Shown here: one piece after another, positions 32,715-48,537 of the stretch
Layout: each line of letters begins with the position of its first letter
How positions within the stretch are numbered: the first letter of the stretch is position 1
Origin: Calendula officinalis
Taxonomy: Eukaryota; Streptophyta; Magnoliopsida; Asterales; Asteraceae
Assembly (NCBI GenBank): GCA_963853835.1
Contig: OY970828.1
Coordinates: 62,054,861 to 62,118,860 of the forward strand
Reading direction: 5' to 3'
Length of the DNA stretch: 64,000 bases
Translations under genes and position numbers: made by a program
The notes under the pieces: generated by a model
Databases searched by the model: none
Seen by the model: only the letters and a program-made list of their open reading frames with translations
What the model was told of the DNA's origin: nothing

Positions 32715-33335
32715 CGTGAGTTTTTAAAGTTTAGTATCTCTACACCATCTAGCTACCTCAAAATAAGTGAAACATCAAATATGCCGAAACAATATCTCAT
32801 AAAATTTGGGGTGTCAATCATAAACATGAATGACGCGAGAAAAAATACAGTCGGAACTCAAAACTCTTGTCAAAGACTACTAAAAAAACATGGCTCGTAA
32901 ATGTGATGGATATCAAACGCTAAAATTGGCTTTTAAGTAGTTGAGAGTTACCAAAGTGCTTACTACTATGAATGTTTTCACCCAACAAAAAATAAGTAAT
33001 TTGCGTGAAACCGGCTACTAAAGCAAACTCTATAACCGGAGAATGAAAACTCTCTCCCACACAATCGACCCCTGTAACTCTTACGTACATCAGCCCCAGA
33101 CCTCTGTAGTTAACCATAATGCACTAATTAAAGAACTAATGAATACCTTTTTTTATATTACTTGTACTCACAAAGGTAGTAGTTATAAATAAACTATTGA
33201 TAACTCAATTTATGTGTGAATCACCCTCAACTTCAATGATCATAGACAGTGACCGGACCCAAAAAAAACTGAAGGTGTCAGTAGTTGTACATTTTTTCTC
33301 AGATGTGTTATTTACACTAACAAAAAAAATAAAAC
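32715..33335. other. Intergenic stretch, no recognised feature
   Basis: Short frames only; nothing convincing on either strand. Confidence 0.45.
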
Positions 33336-33339
33336 AAAA

Positions 33340-33755
33340 AAACTAGGGTGATTTCCTAATTTTGACCAAATGAGATAAAAGTTCCTTACAATAGACTTAA
33401 GTTTCAATCTTTCTCAAAATAAACCGTGCAACTCCACTAGAATCGTGCAACCGTGCAACTCCACCAAAACGCCGCCACGTGTCTGAGTTAGTGCTGCTCA
33501 AATAGTTACTCATGCTCGTTAATACTGCTCAACCTTGTTATTACTGCTCGTTAATACTACTCAACCTTGTTACTACTGTTTGTTAGTACTACTCACCATT
33601 TAGTGCTGCTCCAAGTTAGTGCTGCTCGTGAGTGCTGCTCCCAGTTAATACTGCTCAAATCGCACGGGGTATTTTGGGAAGATTGAAGTGTATAAGTATT
33701 AAACGAGAGTCTCTCACTTTTTTTGGTCTAAATTGGTAATTATTTCAAAAAATTA
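33340..33755. mobile_element. Foldback element with a TACTGCTC-rich core
   Basis: The left arm (AAGTTTCAATCTTTCTCAAA then AATAAACCGTGC) is complementary to the right arm (GCACGGGGTATTTTGGGAAG then ATTGAAGTG). The core (about 33490-33655) carries about a dozen copies of (T/G)ACTGCTC or GTGCTGCTC separated by TTAA, AACC or similar spacers. Exact ends and target duplication are unclear. Confidence 0.5.
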
Positions 33756-33931
33756 ACATTATTTAGTAGTAAGACTAATTATTTTCTTCAAAAAATATTA
33801 GACTAGAAAAAGTCAAATGAGTCGAAATCCAATAGAGTTGATGTGAATTATGTTTATCCTAAATTTTTCTTAATGCTTGTGCCAACCCATCATCGCAGTC
33901 GCTTACGTTAGCGTTTACAGGCATGGGTTTC

Positions 33932-34018
33932 CGTGCCGATCACATCCACATCCTAATCATCTTCTACCATGTCACCACCTTCCTTGATCGGCACGTCATC
34001 TGAATTCATCCTATAAAA
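33932..34018 (+). promoter_or_regulatory. Aminotransferase core promoter with inverted repeat
   Basis: TATAAAA at 34012-34018 lies about 49 bp upstream of the ATG. Upstream, CGTGCCGATCA (33932-33942) and its exact inverse TGATCGGCACG (33985-33995) flank a 42-bp spacer. The second arm runs into CACGTCAT, an ACGT-core element of the type bound by plant bZIP factors. Confidence 0.55.
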
Positions 34019-34066
34019 GAAGCCAAATCAAATTTGAATACAAGAAATTTGATTTTTAAGCTGAAA

Positions 34067-37985
<3,919 letters not shown>

Positions 37986-38043
37986 GTTATCAGTCGGTTT
38001 AATTAATTAAAAATGTATTCTTGCGATATGCCGAATTACTTGT

Positions 38044-38049
38044 AATAAA
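38044..38049 (+). terminator. Polyadenylation signal of the aminotransferase gene
   Basis: AATAAA lies 59 bp after the stop codon in a T-rich 3' region. Confidence 0.6.
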
Positions 38050-39500
38050 GTGTATTTTCTCTACTTTTGTCCTTCAAACCTGCTCTTTGTTTAATGTTTT
38101 CTTCCATGAAATACAGTCATTGACTGTATCTTTGAATCATATGGAAATATTATTTCGCATAGAGTTTGTATATTGCTTTTAAGGGTGTAAATGAGCCCAG
38201 CCGGATTGTTTAAATTTAGAGAGCTCCAACTCATTTGTTAAGATTTTTGTAGGCTTTTGGGCTCGACTCGCTCTAAGCTCACATATATACACGAAATATA
38301 TAGTTTTATTTAACATATTATGGATATTTTTCATATATTATATTATATTATATTATATGCATACATATGTATAATTGTAAGTTTGTAACATGCAACATAA
38401 TGAGGGTTAGATTAGATTAAATTGATTGTTGAGAATGATTTTACATGTTTTGAATAAAGTAAGGCTACAATATTTTAAAGTAAAAATGAGGGTGAATAAG
38501 TTCATTATATTAAAAAAGATAGTTAGTGTGTGTCGGTCCCACAATCTTTTACGAACAATAAGTAAATAATCAAATTATATCACTTATTTTCTAACTACAA
38601 AAACTGAAATGTTATTTTGAATTTGAATGAAGTGATAACTAATGTATATTGGCTCGTTTAGACTCGCAAGCCTAAATGAGATCTTAGTTTGAAGTTTGGG
38701 ATCGAACGTGTTTAATAAATGGGATGTAAGTTAAGCTCAAACTCGTTTAAGTCGAGATTTTATCGATCTTTTAACAAGGTTGGCTCGAATAGCTCATGAA
38801 CAGCTCGTATCAGTTATTACTGAAGCCCGAATTGTTTTGGTGGATTACGATTACGTGCTTTTAGTCATTCTTTGTACTACAAATGTGTACTATTAAAAGG
38901 ACTAGATATCAACGCTGGAATGATTGTCAATTCAATGTTAACGACATGCGAGATGATTTAGTTGTTTCTTGTTTGTCCATTTGATGTCAACATCAAATAA
39001 TTATGCATCTAACTTTTAAAATATTAAGATAAATATTTGTAATCATACTATATATCATTTATCATTTTGAGATTGTATATCATCAAATAATATTTTGGTT
39101 AAAAAAAATTTTATCATATGTATGAGCCATTAGTTTCTTGTGACTTTTATAGACTATAGTCGCAGTTTGTTGAATCTATGAGCATACATAAACTATTAAC
39201 CGAAAGAAAGTTGATACAAGTATTCATCAGATGTGGAAGAAGAATGATGGTAAATAAGTTTGACAAATAAGTTTTCTATACACGCTATTCAACAGGAAAA
39301 CATTATGCTTTTTGCTTTATGCTATGTAGCCAAACAAGTAAAGTCCAAGCATAATTGCTTTAATGACACCCGTACCTATTAAGCAAAGTCGAGATCGGGT
39401 ATGAAAATAATTGCTATTTTACATGATGTATGTACATATTTTTATAATTACTAAATTTTCTAATCAAGTCGAGCTCAAAAGTACCAAGTTGAGTCATGTC
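38050..39500. other. Spacer between convergent genes; repeat debris
   Basis: GGGTGTAAATGAGCCC at about 38185 and GCTCGAATAGCTCATGAACAGCTCG at about 38782-38806 are typical of plant hAT-like MITE interiors, but ends cannot be set. The remainder is AT-rich without recognisable features. Confidence 0.4.
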
Positions 39501-39519
39501 GACCAAATTAAGCTTGTGC

Positions 39520-39860
39520 ACAGTTCAAAAACCGGACCAAACCGAACCAGAACGACTAGAACCGAGAACCGAAACAAATGGTTTTAGCCAGATCGAGAAT
39601 TGAACCGATTATGCTGGGAACCTAATCGAACCAGACAGAAAACCGGCCAGAACCACAAATTTTTTTTCTCAAATTTGGACCAAACCATTTGAAATAGAGA
39701 ACCAATTTTTGATAAAAATTAGAACCGAGTCGATGTAGCTCAGTTTGGTCAGGTCCTGCGGTTCCGATCGATTCTCGGTCCAATTTGCATAGACGTGTAT
39801 ACAATCGAGCTTGACACTATCTACTCGACTCGCCCATACTTGCCACCTAACATAACTCAT
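39520..39860. mobile_element. Possible MITE rich in ACCGAACC/GGTTC motifs
   Basis: AAAAACCGGACCAAACCGAA near 39528 and the opposed GGTTCCGATCGATTCTCGG near 39760 suggest a degenerate inverted structure like the 386-733 element. No target duplication was found. Confidence 0.35.
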
Positions 39861-40130
39861 TTTAGCTTGTCAAAAGGATAGTGAGCAAACTATCGGCCAT
39901 CAAGATAAAACGAAAACAAAAAATCACAATTTATACAAAACTTGAGCGCATTGGTGAGTTGATGAGCTTTTACACATTGCAAGGTAACAACAAAAGTTCA
40001 AACATCAGTCAGTCATTTACTAGGATAAATACTACTACTACTATAGCATTTCGTAGGACAAACACTGCTTCAAAGCTTGCAAAATGTTCAAAGAAAAAGA
40101 CAAAAATTGCTTCAAAAGACAACAGAAAAT

Positions 40131-43100
40131 TCATTCCAGCTTTATTCTGTCCATATCACCAATCACTGCTTCAAGCTGTTAAGCAAAACAAAAATTAATT
40201 TTTAATTAAATAGTTTTGATAATGACAGCACATCAATATGAATGAATATTTCGTTTTAAAAAAAAAAATTTATTAGATTATAAATCATTAACCCATGTTT
40301 ATCTTCATAAATCAATTTCTGTTCTTTTTTTGTAAAATACATCAATACCTCCTACAAAGTTTATGAACACCAAATATGAATTGTTCCTAGAAAGTAGGAA
40401 GAAAACTGACTTATGAAGATAAACATGAGTTAATGATCTATAATCTAATAATTTTTTTTATAATAGATTATCCATTTTTATTTAGGGCACTCATTATCAA
40501 AACACTTAATTAAATAATTAGATTATTACTGAATTAATGTAATTCTAACAAGCATATTTAACACAAGAGCAAACAAAAAAAGGGGGGCAAACCTCTACAA
40601 AAAGAGTCAGGTCTTTTGCAGAAATATTTTAAGTAATAACCAATTGCATTTAATGTAAAATAAGAATAATGTAAAATCAACGAACCTTAACAATTTGACG
40701 CAAAAAGTAATCGCCATATCTCTTTGGTGTCTTGGATTCAACCACGTGAATCAAGTCCTGCAAAAACATCATAAACGATAAAATTGCAATTACTTAAAAA
40801 TAAAAAATTAAATAAAGTAAAAAACATTGCAAGGGAGATAACGTACATCGTCAATGTAGAAATCAATATCAGCATTGGATATAGTTTTCCCATCAGCACC
40901 AACAGAATGTGTTTTGTGTTTGTATGTCAACAAAATTGTCCTTGAAGAAAAGAAAAAAAAAGTAGACTAGATGAGTTTGATGACGACATAAAGGCTTTTT
41001 TGGGTTAATTTCCCAGAATACTAACAAAATATCAAAAGTAGTCCACTCTATAATAATAACCAAGTTTTAAAAGTGTTCCAATCATGTGAAATTTATCTTC
41101 TTCTCTTATAGGTTACCAGGTCACCTCATTTAAATTTATATAAAAAACACGTAATTGGAACACTTAAATTTATGTATAATGTGACTTGGTAACCTATAAT
41201 AGAAGGTAGATTTCACATCATTTGAGCACTTTTGAAACTTGGTTACTATTATAAAGTGAAAGCAAAGTTTGAATGACCTAGATGGAACACTTTCGAAACA
41301 TTATTACTATTTTATGAAATTAACCCTAGCATAAAAATGTAAATTAGAATCAGAATAATAATAACAATAATAATAATAATTATTAGTATTATTATTATTA
41401 TTAATAATAAAAGTAACCTTAGGGTGGGTTCATCGACTTCCATATAGGTTGCAAGCTTCTGGAGAGATATAGTTGAATAGACTTTCAAGAAAGTCCTGAC
41501 AACTGACAGTTGTTGCTGCTGCTTTACCTCGTATAGAAACAGCTTTAACTGAAGCCTATATGCATCCTATAAATCAATCCAAAAAAAAGTGTAACTATTA
41601 ATAATATAATAAATAAATAATAATAATAATACCAGTTGACATATCATGATCATGGTTTTATAAAGCAGTCGGGCGCCTAAGTGACTATGATTGAAACATA
41701 TGCCTCAGATGAACGAGGCGCTATGAGGTGGTTATTTGATTTTTTAGATTTTTTTTTTTACTTTCTACAAAAAAAAAAGGTGTCCAATTTTATCCACAAC
41801 CATCAATCGGTTTTGAGTTTGACAAATAAATTTGCAAAAAAGTATTTTTTTTGTGTGGATATAACTATGACTTTTTAAAAGGAAGTGATTTCTTACCACA
41901 ATTTTTAGTATATGTACCACATTCAATGCTTAACATACTTGTACAGTTAGCTATAAAATTTGTACTGTGTGGTATAGCCATTAAAAGTAGTAGTACTAAA
42001 ATCAATTCTCCTTTTTAAACTTGAAATTTATATTTAAGTGTTGTGTTTTATGAGTTATATAAATATATAAATAAAAAAAAATTTGCCCAAAATAATGCTG
42101 ACCTGGTTGTAGTTGATGAGCGGCTCGTCATATGTGGGTGCAGAGGGGGTGATAAATTTGGGACACGCGTACGAGAAAAGCTCATCGTACAAAGCAAATG
42201 ACTCGTCATCGTATCTTTGCATTCTCGCCATTTTCTCACCATATTTCTCTCGTAATTGCGAGTTGACGGTTTCATCCACGAGTTTTGCCTGCGGGCAAAG
42301 CGAGAGACAAATTGTGAGCAAAGCGTACATTTGCTCGTTCTTCTTTAGTATTTGTTCATATTGTGGTGATTTTTGGTGATATTGTTTTGTCTTGTAGATG
42401 TATAACAGGATTTTGTTGAATTCGCGCATCGCCTCTACATACCTGTAAATTTCATAACGTCCTTTTAAAAATTTTAAATTAAAAATATATCCTTCATAAT
42501 ATCAAATTTAGCCTTCTAGAACATAAAAATAATCCTACTTGTGCAATATATATACCTAAATGAACAAACTCAATATATAAATTACCTAAACACAATATTG
42601 TAAAACTCGCTACAACCATGGGATTACAAATCGGTTACTCAGCGAGTACTATAAATTTGCATAAAAAAACTTAAAATATATATTATACATATAATATACC
42701 TAGTTTTTAAGAAAAGAACATATTTAAAACCTACAAGTAAAATGTATCACACTAGTATTGTTTATAAATTATAATAATATTATAAGACTAATAACTTAAA
42801 ATGTATTTTGTAGAGTGGGATGGTGGGAAAGAAGGGAGAATTTGACCGAGTTTGACTGAGTTTTGCTTTGACCGACAACTCAACTCGGGACTCGGCGCTT
42901 ACTTGGCTGAGTAGACCAAGTTTGAGTTTTACAACACTGCCTAAAAATATAATTACGAGATCTAGAGCGAATTTTAAATTTTTGCCAGATATAAAAGTCC
43001 ATGATGTCAAAAGAGAAAAAGGTAGCAGATAACAAAATCAAAATAAAAAAAAAGTGAGAGAAATTAATTACCTGCGCAACATAAGATTAGCAAAGCCATA

Positions 43101-45073
43101 GTGATAAATAGTGGCAATATGACAACCAATAACACTTGTATAAACCCCTTGTTGACTTATGTCAATTGGAATCAAGCATTTCAACCCAGTTTGATAATCA
43201 CCCAACAAACAATGAACTCTTAACAAACCAACCATACTAAAATACCCCAAAACCTTCAAAACATTACTCCCGCCACTATAATCATATCCATCAGTTGCTG
43301 TAAATTGTTCATTTTCAGCACCATCTTTTTCCTTCTCTAGAATCTCAACAATCGATGACTTCTCCATCAGTGCTTGCAAGAAGTTGAGAACACCGTACAC
43401 GTTCCACGCCTGCAAATGCCGGTCAAAATTAGTCAAGGTCAACCAAAGTCAAATTTAGTTACGGATTTATGGTTTTGAGTTTGAACATTTTTGCATAGTT
43501 ATTGACTAATTAGTTATTTTGTTAAGGTATTGGTAATACTGATTAATCACCACCGAGACAGATTAATCGCTTGAAGGTGGTCGACGGATTTTTACAACCT
43601 TGATTACTATTTTATTCCAAAAAAATAAAAATCAATTATGAGGTTTTTATTGACTAATTTTGTTATTTTGTTATGGACTTATGGTTTTTATTTTGAACAT
43701 TTTTGCATGGTTATTGACTACTTAGTTATCTTTTTAGGGTATTGCTAATATTTATTTGGGAAAATTTCATTTACGTCCTTCCTTGCAAACGTCAACTTAC
43801 AATATTAAGTAGATATCCTTCCGAAACCTCTATATTCTCACATATATCCTTTTACCTGATATTTAAATCTTTTAAAATTTTAAAAACATAAATCCTAATC
43901 TAAATTAATAGTAAAATACCCAAATGACCCTTGACGAAAGAAAATGCAGTTGTCGAGTTTGGCAAGAAAATTCCCTTGACAAAATAAAAATCTCACACCT
44001 TTAAGGGTATTTAGGGCATTTTACCATTAATTTAGATTAGGATTGCTATTTTATTCCAATAGAATGAATTTAGTATTAAATCAGTGGCTTAATTACCTGA
44101 TCGTGTTGTCTAAGTAAAGCAATCTCCTGCTCAGTTTTGTTCTTCATTTTGGCCCGATACTGACAAAACGATTGAAATTGGTACACAAATTCATCCACCA
44201 TGTCCCATAACCACTGGTTAGGCAACTGCATATTCACCACCCCGTGTAACACCACCTGCAAATAAACAAAATTCAATCATGTGCACTCTACAGAAATTTA
44301 AGTAAAAAACAAAAAAGATAATCATGACATGAGCAACAGCCTATGCAGGAAAGTCGCATAAAATTATGAAATTCATGGTAAATCGAGGTGATATACAGTA
44401 ACATTGATCTTTGTGATCTTACCTTTGTTTTTATTTATAACTGCATAGGCAAGAGTTCCGTTCAATTAAGCTCAAAATTTTAGGTTTCAAAGTACATACA
44501 GTTAAAACTGAAAATTGTTTCAATATTAAATTTCAGAAAATACTTGGGAGCAGATTTGGAGCCCTAGAATCAGAAACTGAGAGATGTTTGATGGCTTAAC
44601 ATCTTAATTCTCAACCTAATTTTGATAAGTTCCAACTTCCGATTAAATTAATAAGTTCAAACAACCTCATAAGAAAAAAAAATGAAATGAAATTACATAG
44701 GGAGGGAAAAGCGTGCCTGAAAGAGACTGCAGTAATTATCCCACGAATCGATCCTCTGCTTAAGAGTTGGGGATAACCTAGCGTACAGGTGAAGGTACCA
44801 CATCTCGCGGTACAGCAAGCAGAAGACATGGTCGTTATCAACGTACTGAGCAACGGCTTCAACGGACGGCCATGGCGTGTCTTTGAACATACGGTCGCTT
44901 AGCGTGTGGAACGATGTCTCGTACATCTGGTGGATCTCGTACACATTTTTCTCGCGGATGTGACGGTACAGGTGGACCACGAATGATTTCACAGGGTCGG
45001 GGACGAAAGAAGGGTCGTACGAATCAACAGAGGATTGCAGTCCGTCTTCGTAATCGTAACCACCGGCCGCCAT
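40131..45073 (-). CDS. eIF3L: Eukaryotic translation initiation factor 3 subunit L
   Basis: Eight exons on the minus strand: 45073-44717, 44255-44097, 43409-43072, 42442-42103, 41566-41418, 40940-40847, 40757-40686, 40175-40131; 517 residues, close to the usual plant length. It is a PCI-type (Paf67) subunit of the eIF3 complex, acting in the cytoplasm in 43S preinitiation complex assembly. Diagnostic stretches are DPVKSFVVHLYRHIREKN, WYLHLYARLSP, QLPNQWLWDMVDEFVYQFQ, GVLNFLQAL and the C-terminus GDMDRIKLE. All junctions keep frame. Intron 1 uses a GC donor (CAG|GCACGC, GC at 44715-44716); the rest are GT-AG. Introns 5 and 7 hold MITEs. Confidence 0.95.
40212..40506. mobile_element. MULE-type MITE in eIF3L intron 7
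   Basis: A 9-bp direct repeat TAATTAAAT lies at 40203-40211 and 40507-40515. The termini AGTTTTGATAATGA and TCATTATCAAAACACT are inverted, and the arms stay complementary for over 100 bp (ATTATTAGATTATA, ATCATTAACCCATGTTTATC). Long arms plus a 9-bp duplication indicate Mutator-like origin. Confidence 0.8.
41002..41326. mobile_element. Foldback MITE in eIF3L intron 5
   Basis: GGGTTAATTTC at the left and GAAATTAACCC at the right are inverted. The arms match over most of the element (e.g. TAACCAAGTTTTAAAAGTG / CACTTTTGAAACTTGGTTA, and ATAGGTTACCAGGTCAC near the centre). The target duplication was not identified. Confidence 0.75.
43455..43765. repeat. Direct duplication in eIF3L intron 2
   Basis: TTGAACATTTTTGCATAGTTATTGAC-like sequence around 43481-43510 and its flanks recur at about 43690-43725 (with GGTATTG following in both), forming two diverged copies of roughly 90 bp. 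Confidence 0.6.
43889..44042. mobile_element. Short foldback element in eIF3L intron 2
   Basis: TCCTAATCTAAATTAATAGT at the left pairs with ATTAATTTAGATTAGGA at the right, and TAAAATACCC with its near inverse beyond. About 154 bp, non-coding. Confidence 0.55.
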
Positions 45074-45660
45074 TGTTGCTTCAGAGAGATTAGGGTTCCG
45101 ATTGCGGTAAGGATACAGCTACAGGTCGGAGTGCGAGAGCGAATATGTGGGATTTGGGTTTTGGGCCTCAGATTTGATAAAGAGTTGCTTTTCGTGATTG
45201 GGCTTAAACCGGATTTATACCCGAAAATTCTCCATCCGGGTCAACAATCCAACGCTACGACTTCCTTGAATTAAATGAATGAGAAATATCACAACGTAAA
45301 GTCATGCTACATTTTTTAATAACAAAACACATGCTATCCAAACTATTTTTAAATCTAAAACATATTGTTAACAGTATGACTCGAACTTATAAATAAAGAC
45401 CAATGTAAAAATCTTATACCGTTACACTACAAACACGTTGATTCACAAAGTCGGGGGATGATGATAACAACTGATTTTGGGACGTTCATGTTTGTAACCT
45501 AGATTATGATAAATGATTGTTATAATTTTTGGTTTTGTATTTATGATGATAAGGACTTGCATATTGTGTCATAGAATGTTTAGGGCATGTTTGTAATGTT
45601 TTGGTTTTTGGATCAAATATGGTAAATAATTGCAAGTATGGAATAAATATTCCAGCTTTG
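45074..45660. other. eIF3L upstream region
   Basis: Promoter and 5' UTR of eIF3L (read leftwards) should lie in about 45074-45300. I could not identify a TATA box with confidence. Beyond that is AT-rich DNA without recognised features. Confidence 0.4.
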
Positions 45661-45682
45661 GGTCATTCGAGGCAAGAGCAAT

Positions 45683-45980
45683 AATACTCCGTGGCGCGTC
45701 TCAACACTCTTCAGATTAATAATTAATACTCCGCGGCGCGTCTCAACACTCTTCAGATTAATAATACTCCGCGGCGCGTCTCAACACTCTTCAGATTTTC
45801 AGGGAAGTTCTCACTCGCGAGCAAGAACCCTTCGTTGCGTGAGAGTTCATTCTTGAAACCCTCACGACGCGAGCCTAGAACCTTGCGGCGCGAGCTGTGC
45901 GGATAATGGGTAAAATCATTTTTGAGTTGATTCGAACACAGTTCGACATTCTCTAACACCTATGGTGCGCGAGGGCGCGT
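45683..45980. repeat. CGCG-rich region with three 38-42-bp repeats
   Basis: Units starting AATACTCCG(C/T)GGCGCGTC occur at 45683, 45725 and 45763, each followed by TCAACACTCTTCAGATT. They are followed to about 45980 by scattered CGCGAG/CTCGCG-type hexamers. The composition resembles the LTR CGCGAG blocks, but the units are different. A TATA-like CTATAAAAC lies farther off at about 46097. The surrounding element is unidentified. Confidence 0.75.
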
Positions 45981-46149
45981 GGAAGGGACCTATGAGCCCA
46001 AAATTTGCCACATGGCTCGTGACTCACCCTCTAAGTTGGTGTCCAAAAGGCACGTGGATTAGAGTTTTAGACATCAGTTGGTAAGTCTTCCAGCTATAAA
46101 ACTTTCTTAGTGCACGTAAGCTTGTAAGTCAATCGAGCATGCTAAAGTA

Positions 46150-46585
46150 TCATATCGATGTAAACCTGGTTGCAAAATGTAAGTAAACTCTCTTTCATGC
46201 AGATTCATTAAAGCATCAAATTACCTAAATTTGTTGCAATATGGAAGGAAAGGAAGTTTCATCTATAGAAAATTGCAATAATGAAATCATGGTTACACGA
46301 ACTTAAAATTTCTAGTATATATGGAAAAAAATGATAAATAATATAAGATCATATCATGCCTCTGTGATTCATAGATCTTGTGCATTTGAATCCAAAGTTT
46401 AGCAAAGAAATGACCAAGAGACATGTTAGCCTCACAAAAATAAAAAACAGTGCAAACATGACACACTTCCTTTTACAACTAATGAAACACATAAACTTGA
46501 ACATGTTACAGAGAAACTATACACTTTATACAGAAACAAGAAAGGATAAAACTACCCATGCTAATATTTGCGACCTATAAAATTC
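46150..46585. other. AT-rich stretch, no recognised feature
   Basis: Only short frames without recognisable similarity. Confidence 0.45.
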
Positions 46586-46589
46586 GGGT

Positions 46590-46760
46590 ATACCCGTCAC
46601 TTTAAATATTATCTTATACCCGACCCGTTTTATTTTCGGGCTACCCGACACCCGAATATTTCTACCCGATACCCGAACTACCCGACCTAAGTTACCCGAA
46701 TCCAAAATGGGTCAGGCGGGTTGAACCGGTTTCAGTTATTTTCGACAGCCCTAGCCTACA
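46590..46760. mobile_element. MITE remnant rich in CCCGA(A/C)CC motifs
   Basis: Repeated TACCCGACACCCGAATA-like sequence ending in CGACAGCCCTA, the inverse of the TAGGGCTGTC terminus seen in plant hAT-like MITEs. The left terminus is unclear. Confidence 0.4.
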
Positions 46761-46866
46761 CGGTCATTTTCATAGCCTACACGGTTTCAGTTATTGGCAT
46801 TAAAAATAAAAAACCTAATTAAGTACAAATAGAGTTATAAAAAATCTTACTACTATATGATGCATC

Positions 46867-47792
46867 TTACTCATCATGTAGAACCTCTCGATACACCACG
46901 TTTCGTGTGTAAACTCCATCAAGATTAAAGTTTTTTGCTGGAGCTACTAATACTTTTGTTGTGTGACGTGAAATTCCTCTTGACAGGGCAACGTAAAGTT
47001 GCCCATGCGAAAACACCGATTCCGGAAGATAAACGCCCACGTTTGGAATTGTCTGTCCTTAGGCTTTGTTGATTGTCATGGCAAAACTTAGCCTAACCGG
47101 AAACTGTTTTCTTTTCAACTTGAAAGGAAACATGTCGGATTCAGACGGAGATAGAGGTATTCTTGGCAAGAAAACCCTTTTTCCAGCATGCTGGCCAACG
47201 GCTATTTCCGCATCAATTTGGTTTGGCTCAAACTTTCTGCATATAAGTCTCGTGCCATTACATAATCCATGGGAGGGATCGAGATTTCGTAAAAGTATTA
47301 TCGGGCACCCAATTTTGAGACGGAGAACATGAGGTGGCAAACCACTGACGCTAAGTGAGTTTAAGAATTCCATAGGATAGAATCCGTTTATGTCGTCTTC
47401 TGCTTCGTCAAAACTGTAATATGTTTTCTCGACTCCACAAAATCTACCTATTAACTTATCGTTAAGCTCATTAACATGGTCATTTTTTGTTGACAAGATT
47501 GCCCGAGAAATGATATAATCTGCTGAATTTCCGTTGACCTCCATACAAGGAAATATCGCATTAATCAAGTCTTCCTTGGACCCATCCGTATTCATGTATG
47601 GAATTGTCATGTCATCTGGGATGCGGATATAATTTTCATCAATAACTTCTTCATCTCCATCCCCTACTCGTAAAAGAAAATTGGAAAACCATGGATCTGT
47701 TCGCGCTCTCATATTCAGAGTGAGCCTCATCTTTTTAATCACGGACCATAGCGGTGACATTCTTAGACTGGAATCTACAATTTGAGCTCCTG
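46867..47792 (-). pseudogene. C-terminal Helitron (Pif1-like) helicase fragment
   Basis: The minus-strand frame runs from the LTR junction at 47792 to TAA 46867-46869. It reads IVDSSLRMSPLW, MRLTLNMRA, IPDDM, NDHVNELNDK, FLNSLSVSGLPPHVLRLK, GCPIILLRNLDP, GLCNGTRLI, LSFAMTINKA and, after an in-frame TAA at 47059-47061, GQTIPNVGVYLPE ... SHGQLYVALSRG, ending REVLHDE. These are the 3' helicase motifs of Helitron Rep/Hel proteins, which unwind DNA during rolling-circle transposition. The upstream helicase and Rep parts are cut off by the LTR element starting at 47793. Two lesions (stop, insertion) make it dead. Confidence 0.9.
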
Positions 47793-47985
47793 TGTAACGA
47801 CCGTAATTTTACGTTTTTCATTTCGTGTATTTATTCGGGATTTATGTGAATTTTCGTTATTTATGTTAGTTTACATTTCGGTTTGTGTTTTATCGAATGA
47901 TTGAATGTTTGGGACTTGGTATAACCAAGTATGGGTCAAAACTTGGATGGAAACAAGTTTAAAGGCCAAGAAACTGGCTGAAACA

Positions 47986-48128
47986 GCCCTCGCGGCGCGA
48001 GCCAGGCGCGAGCCGGACGCGAGATCGAACAGTAGGTTCAGAGCTCAGTCGCGAGAGACTCGCGCCGAGCTCGAGTTGAGATTCGCGTCGAGCTCGCGGC
48101 GCGAGCCAGGCGCGAGCGGGGCGCGAGT
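47986..48128 (+). repeat. CGCGAG-rich block in outer LTR
   Basis: About a dozen CGCGAG/CTCGCG hexamers, with a further short piece (ACGCGAGCGGGGCACGAG, 48381-48398) 13 bp before the TATA box. The two parts are separated by the inserted segment carrying the psaB fragment. Confidence 0.9.
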
Positions 48129-48291
48129 TAGGTGTTCCTGCGGCGACCATGATTAGTTGATAATTTTACTATTAGTTGGGAATTTTGTGAAAGATTCGGC
48201 CAAAAACAGGAAAAAAAAAAAGACCTGATCTCTGATCTGTTGTCTTGACCCTTTTTCTTCATCCCCAACTGTGGCAAGAATTTCAACTTCA

Positions 48292-48537
<246 letters not shown>

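Noticed and set aside
47905..48156. ORFs rich in Ala/Arg/Glu over the CGCGAG blocks (also at 51210, 57026 and 62705)
   Set aside because: They translate the CGCGAG repeats within LTRs; no independent protein signal, and frames change with unit number.
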